Shown in pieces: positions 6,235 through 7,959 of a stretch of 7,959 nucleotides of DNA (position 1 is the first letter of the stretch; every line of letters begins with the position of its first letter). The notes under the pieces were generated by a model. That model was not told the DNA's origin. It did no database searches and saw only the letters and a program-made list of their open reading frames with translations. Made by a program: the position numbers and the translations under genes. Location of the stretch: positions 1 to 7,959 of the forward strand of contig JALHTN010000127.1 in the NCBI GenBank assembly GCA_022865865.1. The letters run 5' to 3'. This DNA comes from Anaerolineales bacterium. Its GTDB lineage: Bacteria; Chloroflexota; Anaerolineae; Anaerolineales; UBA4823.

Positions 6235-6267
6235 AACCGGGTTTCTTGACGAAACCCGGTTTTCTTA
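6235..6267 (+). terminator. Rho-independent terminator of the small secreted protein gene
   Basis: A perfect 11-bp stem, AACCGGGTTTC (6235-6245) with GAAACCCGGTT (6251-6261), has a 5-base loop TTGAC and is followed by TTCTT. It begins 21 bases after the stop codon. The minus-strand side is followed by GTTGC rather than T's, so it acts mainly on the plus strand, although it may slow read-through from the convergent methyltransferase gene. Confidence 0.9.
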
Positions 6268-6335
6268 CACACATATTCCGGAAATCTTCCAAAGCTCTTC
6301 TCGCGGTGCGTTTATGGGTCCTGCGCGAGCCTGGT

Positions 6336-7139
6336 TCAGGACTGACCCAGCTTCTCAAGCATATCGTACAACATTACCCCCGCAGCCACCGCCAGGTTGA
6401 GAGATGTAACCTGCCCATGCATCGGCAGGCGCACTAACGCCTGGCAGATCTCCAACTGTTCGGGGGTTAACCCTTGCCTTTCATCACCCAGCAGCAAGAT
6501 CAAAGGTCGAGTGTAGATTGCATTCTGCTGATAATCAACTCCTGCACGAGCTGAAGTTCCGTAAACCTGGTAGCTGTTTTTATGCATCCATTGGGTGAAT
6601 TCAGTGAACGAGGCACTCACCACTGGATGGCGGAAGATGGCGCCCATACTGGCTCGCACTGCGGTTGGGTGGTAGGGATCTGCTCCGCCATCCAAAATTA
6701 TCAGTCCGCTTGCGCCTACAGCATTAATGGTACGCAGCAGCGCCCCCAAATTACCTGGATCTTGAGGCGAGACACAAGCCACTCCCCAGGAGAAATTTTT
6801 AGGAGCCAGCTCTCGTAATTGTTCATGAGGTTGGCGCACCACCGCCAGGATTCCCTGAGGATGCTCCTTAGACGCCAGTGAAGCAAATACATCTACTGTA
6901 GTCGGATAACAAGGCACACCGCTTGAGCTTGTCTCCTCGATCAAGTCGAGGGCAAATTGGCTCATGAGAAGATCGGGGGCATAGAAAAGCATTTCTATCT
7001 GCGCTCCCGATTCAACGGCTGCACCTACCAGGTGGATCCCCTCTGCCAGGAAATATCCACTGTTAACGCGCTGCTTTCGCTGTCGCAGAGCCCGCGCGCT
7101 TCGAACTTTTGAATTAGAACGACTGCTGATCATCTCCAT
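6336..7139 (-). CDS. SpoU/TrmH-family RNA 2'-O-methyltransferase
   Basis: A SPOUT-class enzyme that uses S-adenosylmethionine to methylate a ribose 2'-OH in rRNA or tRNA; the target nucleotide cannot be read from sequence. The 267 residues show an N-terminal substrate-binding domain (SRSNSKV near 6-12; SGYFLAEGIHLV, 27-38) and a C-terminal knotted domain. That domain has motif 1 QDPGNLGALLRTINAVGASG (126-145, with Asn130 and the catalytic-type Arg136), motif 2 LGDERQGL (217-224) and motif 3 LPMHGQVTSLNLAVAAGV (238-255). All key residues are present and the length is typical. Two starts are close, ATG 7139 and ATG 7133; neither has a ribosome site, and the second gives the more usual family N-terminus. 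It lies 102 bases downstream of the histidine kinase on the same strand. I found no clear promoter in the gap, so co-transcription is possible. Confidence 0.93.
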   Translation of the reverse strand: MEMISSRSNSKVRSARALRQRKQRVNSGYFLAEGIHLVGAAVESGAQIEMLFYAPDLLMSQFALDLIEETSSSGVPCYPTTVDVFASLASKEHPQGILAVVRQPHEQLRELAPKNFSWGVACVSPQDPGNLGALLRTINAVGASGLIILDGGADPYHPTAVRASMGAIFRHPVVSASFTEFTQWMHKNSYQVYGTSARAGVDYQQNAIYTRPLILLLGDERQGLTPEQLEICQALVRLPMHGQVTSLNLAVAAGVMLYDMLEKLGQS

Positions 7140-7241
7140 GGAGGTCTACAAGTTGAACAAAATTTCTATCCGGTTCTTCCCCCAATCTATGATCGTTTTA
7201 CTTCAGATTATTAATTGATATGCTGTTGTTTCTTGGTGGAT

Positions 7242-7959
7242 CTACTGGCCAAATCTGGGTACCCAGGCTAACACGGTCGTCCCACTGCCTGGCTCAGAAT
7301 TGATCTCCACATCACCGCCCACTTTTTGAGCGCGAAAAAGCATATTGGAAAGACCATGACCCAAGGTTACGCTCATTTTGCGCAGGTCGAAGCCCAGACC
7401 ATCATCGGTCACTTCCAGGATCACACGCTGCTCGGAGGTCAACAAACGCAATTCAACCAATCCCGCTTTTGAATGCTTAGTTGCGTTCGCCAGCGCCTCC
7501 TGGCAGATGTGAAACAGGGTGGTTGCATTGGCTGTCGGCAATCCATCCATTCCATTTCTGGGTCCGAGCAGGATCGCTTGCGAACTTGAATTGGTATTAA
7601 ACTCTTTTACCAGCTGTTCTAAGCCCTGCATCAGATCTTCACCGCGCAATTGGCGTGGGCGCAAATCGAGGATGTAAGAGCGGATATCACGAATGGTTGT
7701 ATCCAGACCTTCAATAGCTTGACTGATTTTCGCCCGGGAAGCTGCCGGGTCTTCTTCAACGGTGTTTCTAGCATAATCCAAAGCCAGGCCTACAGCATAA
7801 ATCGATTGAATGATTCCATCATGCAGGTCCATACCGATCCGTTCCCGCTCTTCAAGGATAGCCAGTCGCCGCGACTGGCGACCCAAGCGTATGTTTTCAA
7901 TCGATAAACCTGTCCAGGTACCGATCGAGAGCAGCAGATCCAGAACGCGTTCATCAAAA
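7242..7959 (-). CDS. GAF-domain sensor histidine kinase, NarL/LiaS type (HisKA_3 + HATPase_c), 5' end outside the window
   Basis: The C-terminal part of a two-component sensor kinase that phosphorylates a NarL/LuxR-type response regulator. The frame stays open to the window edge. The first residues read FDERVLDLLLSIGTWTGLSI, then ENIRLGRQ, which looks like the end of a GAF domain. The dimerisation/phosphoacceptor helix follows: LEERERIGMDLHDGIIQSIY, with the phospho-accepting His encoded at 7821-7823. Next come IRDIRSYILDLRP and the ATPase domain with N-box HICQEALANATKHSKA, G1 DDGLGFD and GHGLSNM, then GGDVEINSEPGSGTTV before the stop. The TTG at 7886 is an internal Leu codon, not a start. 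There is no membrane segment in the visible part, so it may sense a cytoplasmic signal. The cognate regulator is not in the window. Class is firm; signal unknown. Confidence 0.93.
   Translation of the reverse strand, partial: FDERVLDLLLSIGTWTGLSIENIRLGRQSRRLAILEERERIGMDLHDGIIQSIYAVGLALDYARNTVEEDPAASRAKISQAIEGLDTTIRDIRSYILDLRPRQLRGEDLMQGLEQLVKEFNTNSSSQAILLGPRNGMDGLPTANATTLFHICQEALANATKHSKAGLVELRLLTSEQRVILEVTDDGLGFDLRKMSVTLGHGLSNMLFRAQKVGGDVEINSEPGSGTTVLAWVPRFGQ
7861..7879. repeat. Perfect 19-bp palindrome inside the kinase gene
   Basis: GCCAGTCGC (7861-7869) and GCGACTGGC (7871-7879) are perfect inverted arms around a single C. It lies in coding sequence, at the junction between the GAF end and the phosphoacceptor helix (residues RQSRRLA). 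It may be coincidence of Arg/Ser codons or a protein-binding site. Confidence 0.6.

Noticed and set aside
6047..6437. Plus-strand frames running through the terminator into the methyltransferase 3' end
   Set aside because: They would have to read across a strong terminator hairpin and lie out of frame or antisense to two supported genes.
1..7959. Search for a defence system, CRISPR array, transposase or phage module
   Set aside because: No repeat-spacer pattern, nuclease, reverse transcriptase, integrase or toxin-antitoxin pair is visible; the genes are housekeeping or accessory metabolic types.

Overview
The window reads as a stretch of ordinary chromosome from a bacterium with moderate GC content. 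The best guess is Chloroflexota (Anaerolineae-like). This is inferred from gene style: an MscS channel with a secretion signal and a Pro/Thr-rich linker, a GAF/NarL-type histidine kinase, and small secreted proteins with 'ASA' signal cleavage sites. No rRNA or other marker is present to prove it. I see eight protein-coding genes, two of them cut by the window edges. There is no tRNA, rRNA, CRISPR array or intact mobile element.

Left part (1-2284): the 3' half of hypE, whose product ends in the catalytic cysteine of hydrogenase maturation factor HypE, then an MscS-type mechanosensitive channel gene on the same strand. A hairpin at 2204-2234 separates that gene from a convergent MFS exporter gene and can serve both.

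Middle (2285-5431): the MFS exporter (minus strand) and a D-2-hydroxyacid dehydrogenase-like gene (plus strand) diverge from an AT-rich 220-bp control region. The exporter has a TTGACA -35 box and a normal leader. The dehydrogenase has a perfect TATAAT only 7 bases before its ATG, which predicts a leaderless mRNA. The dehydrogenase is followed after 17 bases by a metallo-beta-lactamase-fold hydrolase gene of the glyoxalase II type, so the two are probably one operon. The dehydrogenase keeps its Rossmann motif, catalytic Arg and catalytic His, but has Tyr where the family has the acidic partner Glu.

Right part (5432-7959): a 377-bp gene-free stretch leads into a stand-alone gene for a 134-residue secreted protein of unknown function. 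That gene has a clear promoter, a strong ribosome binding site and a strong terminator. On the minus strand lie a SpoU/TrmH-family RNA 2'-O-methyltransferase and, upstream of it, a sensor histidine kinase. The kinase reading frame stays open through the right window edge and includes the end of a GAF domain, so the TTG at 7886 is not its real start.

I did not find a clearly new multi-gene system. The points most worth following are the altered active site of the dehydrogenase, its leaderless promoter with nearby repeats, its pairing with the hydrolase, and the orphan secreted protein.
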